This document shows, in pieces, positions 63,501 to 64,000 of a stretch of DNA of 64,000 bases. The position numbers and the translations under genes are program-made. This stretch comes from Amoebophrya sp. A120 (lineage: Eukaryota > Sar > Dinophyceae > Syndiniales > Amoebophryaceae), in NCBI GenBank assembly GCA_905178155.1, contig CAJINV010000011.1:3071144-3135143 (forward strand), in the 5' to 3' direction. How positions within the stretch are numbered: the stretch's first letter is position 1; every line of letters starts with the position of its first letter. The notes under the pieces were generated by a model. The model was not told where the DNA came from and searched no databases. It saw nothing but the letters and a program-made list of their open reading frames with translations.

Positions 63501-64000
63501 GAGAAGGAAGAACCCAGTCTGACAAAAGACCGCAGCGTTAAGCTCGATCCCATCTGACAGAACGACATCACGGACAGGCTGGACGCGAGCTGCACGAGCC
63601 CGTAGTTGGACAAAGCCGAGCCTAACCGGAAAAACTTCCGAACGGACAGTTCATTCGCACCGACGCCGAAGTCCAAAATCGACAGGCAGGACCCCAATCG
63701 AGCGCATTTGTAGCAACTAGCCGAGCTGCCGACGCGGAAGAAGGACCTTAACGAGACAGAAGACCCAAAAGTCGCAAAATCCAAGCAGGATAAACACGAC
63801 CCCAGCCTCGCCATCCCGTACAGAGATAACGCGACGTTGCCCCGTTGGTGCCTGCTCGCGGCGTTGTTGTGAATGGAATACGCCGCGCCGATTCTCGCAA
63901 AGTGCCGGACGGAAAGGCTGGAACCGAAGGAAACGTAATCCAACACGGACAAGCAACTGGACAGTCTCGCCGTGCCGAACACGCTGATCGTAGATCCGGC
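11442..64000 (-). CDS. Giant beta-solenoid fibre protein with C-terminal Peptidase S74 self-cleaving chaperone; 5' end beyond window
   Basis: Fifteen exons join in frame to 16,723 codons plus TAA at 11444-11442. The first visible exon runs off the right edge in open frame, so the start is not seen. Residues are a tandem array of ~1,350 units of 12 aa (type LGSSLSVRSFAR), interrupted by a ~155-aa non-repeat domain (62975-63440) and a ~30-aa insertion (53475-53567). The array ends in a neck (LSVAGSVVFGGANSVPVYF and onward) and an S74 domain. S74 domains of phage tailspikes and of animal MYRF trimerise, then cut themselves just before the Ser of S-D-x-R-x-K. Here S-D-Q-R-L-K is intact. The predicted product is a trimeric, extracellular or lumenal fibre of about 1.7 MDa per chain (rough estimate). 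No signal peptide can be checked because the N-terminus is missing. The absence of stops over 34 kb argues strongly for real coding. Confidence 0.88.
11732..16285 (-). other. Cluster of 13 short GT-AG introns at the 3' end of the giant gene
   Basis: Exons are 15890-16120, 15442-15730, 15014-15235, 14724-14822, 14463-14581, 13972-14299, 13688-13817, 13342-13556, 13054-13176, 12824-12918, 12452-12669, 11894-12258 and 11442-11731. Introns are 131-206 bp. Twelve of 13 donors are GTAT or GTAC (one is GTCA) and all acceptors are CAG. Every junction preserves the 12-residue repeat phase or the S74 fold. Several rebuild a split repeat codon: A+GC gives Ser at 13054/12918 and A+GT gives Ser at 13972/13817. 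None has the inverted-repeat ends seen in the introners. Confidence 0.85.
12517..12918 (-). other. Neck between repeat shaft and S74 domain
   Basis: After the last 12-residue unit the chain reads GLSVAGSVVFGGANSVPVYF, then NKQANYFKEG, then across an intron SPIAWEMWREQSSVSGRAIS, SGVTVAGTHIASNIFHGTW and SSDSVISTI before the cleavage Ser. Short V-x-V-x-G and S-x-x-F-x-G strands like these precede S74 domains in phage tail fibres. It is about 83 residues and would be the C-terminal end of the mature fibre. Confidence 0.7.
16286..50563 (-). other. Single coding exon of 34,278 bp
   Basis: This exon is exactly 11,426 codons with no stop and no apparent intron. Its 5' boundary is the introner at 50564-50830 and its 3' boundary a GTACTG donor (AGC/GTACTG at 16286/16285). 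It encodes only repeat units. Near the upstream end the 36-residue superunit is regular. From about 46.7 kb downward, 24-residue modules and variants with a short loop before the strand (for example GSVYRLSV, GSCYRASV) become common. Confidence 0.88.
50564..50830 (-). mobile_element. Introner element, family A copy 3, 267 bp, inside the giant repeat array
   Basis: The direct repeat GCTGA lies at 50564-50568 and 50831-50835. The left end carries aaatatgtctgggtctggaa and the right end ttccagacccagacattttt; the inverted similarity extends over about 45-50 bp including acttgtcatgc. Removal joins AAC TTC AGC to GTG CAG GGA, rebuilding a repeat unit (GSNFS-VQGRM) in phase 0. Reading through either side gives a stop or an out-of-pattern tail (FNLPDPDIFAMH), so it must be spliced. 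The splice borders are non-canonical on the donor side; with one alignment the acceptor side ends in CAG. Confidence 0.87.
53475..53567 (-). other. Short non-repeat insertion in the fibre array (~30 aa)
   Basis: After SVYGKVK the repeat is broken by a mixed polar segment containing ECGNYEVWRANEFGVELGN, then resumes at SSCLSVRSF. It contains a Trp and several acidic residues, both rare in the array. No introner-like ends are present and the frame is kept. It may be a surface loop or a remnant of another domain. Confidence 0.7.
62975..63440 (-). other. Non-repeat beta-rich domain inside the fibre array (~155 aa)
   Basis: Between NLGRGMFPTRLGGG and RQFTRMGSSLS the 12-residue pattern disappears. 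The segment is rich in Thr, Gly, Asn and aromatics (GNGQFEVTFDLRDQHPFGF, YIQNYFQAYYTHDF, ENPRYVMAYFPSTI, NQNGFHFQF) and looks like a globular beta domain. I do not recognise it. Its position near the N-terminal side of the visible array would suit a binding or branching module on a fibre; that is inference. Confidence 0.75.

Larger units (their letters stand above)
13054..64000 (-). repeat. 36-bp/108-bp coding tandem array (12-aa units, 36-aa superunits)
   Basis: The unit is x-G-S-[STAN]-[LIMVF]-S-[LVI] followed by five variable residues. In the superunit the five-residue tails alternate: R-x-[FYMH]-x-R, then [YF]-G-x-x-[RK], then L-D-x-x-x. This gives Arg, Tyr/Phe-Gly and Leu-Asp positions every 36 residues. 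Gly and the small/hydrophobic alternation are almost invariant; Trp and Pro are rare. On reading, neighbouring units differ at many residues and codons, so this is an old, diversified array rather than a fresh expansion. The array also continues through the small 3' exons. Confidence 0.9.
50831..64000 (-). other. First visible exon of the giant gene, at least 13,170 bp
   Basis: The frame is open to base 64000 (reading G-S-T-I-S-V-F-G just inside the edge), so the exon and gene continue to the right. It has the most regular 36-residue superunits in the window, for example around 59.0-62.0 kb, plus the two non-repeat insertions listed separately. Confidence 0.88.

Noticed and set aside
16286-64000. 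Regular 36-bp spacing resembling a CRISPR array
   Set aside because: There is no invariant repeat alternating with unique spacers; every base is part of one continuous coding frame with codon-level variation.
63982-64000. Start of the giant protein near 63982
   Set aside because: The codon is GTG inside a repeat unit, and the frame stays open to the window edge in the same repeat pattern.
11442-64000. An integrated phage or giant-virus tail-fibre gene
   Set aside because: The 13 GT-AG introns and an introner inside the gene show it is a resident nuclear gene. A viral origin long ago remains possible but is not shown by the sequence.

Overview
The window looks like nuclear DNA of a flagellated protist, most likely an alveolate of the dinoflagellate/Syndiniales (Amoebophrya-like) type. 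Four observations support this. All five supportable genes lie on the minus strand. Ordinary introns are short, GT-AG, with a strong GTAT/GTAC donor bias. Several other introns have non-canonical ends, terminal inverted repeats (TIRs) and target-site-like direct repeats, as expected of introner elements. One gene looks like the ciliary membrane protein TMEM138. The taxon is an inference from gene style; nothing here is a species marker.

Layout from left to right (transcription runs right to left): 1-1735, the 5' and middle part of a multi-pass membrane protein whose 3' end is cut by the window edge; 2655-3514, a three-exon TMEM138-like gene encoding 167 aa; 4256-6194, an unrecognised 461-aa protein split by two introners around a 37-bp exon; 6673-9283, a 654-aa SET-domain (SMYD-like) protein with four exons, one introner, one other non-canonical intron and one GT-AG intron; 9284-11441, an AT-rich intergenic stretch; 11442-64000, one enormous gene whose 5' end lies beyond the right edge.

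The giant gene dominates the window. Splicing the frames I could join gives 16,723 consecutive codons: exons of 13,170 bp or more and 34,278 bp, split by one 267-bp introner, then 13 small exons. The protein is roughly 1,350 copies of a 12-residue glycine/serine/hydrophobic unit, arranged as a 36-residue three-phase superunit in the N-terminal half and as mixed 24/36-residue modules further on. It ends in a phage-tailspike-type neck and a Peptidase S74 intramolecular chaperone domain with an intact Ser-Lys dyad (S-D-Q-R-L-K). The architecture predicts a self-trimerising, self-cleaving fibre: a very long beta-helical shaft released from a 239-aa C-terminal chaperone. I consider this the exciting system in the window.

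A second theme is active intron gain. Three related introners (267, 267 and 268 bp) and one element of a second family (286 bp) lie inside coding sequence. Removing each one together with one direct-repeat copy restores the reading frame exactly.
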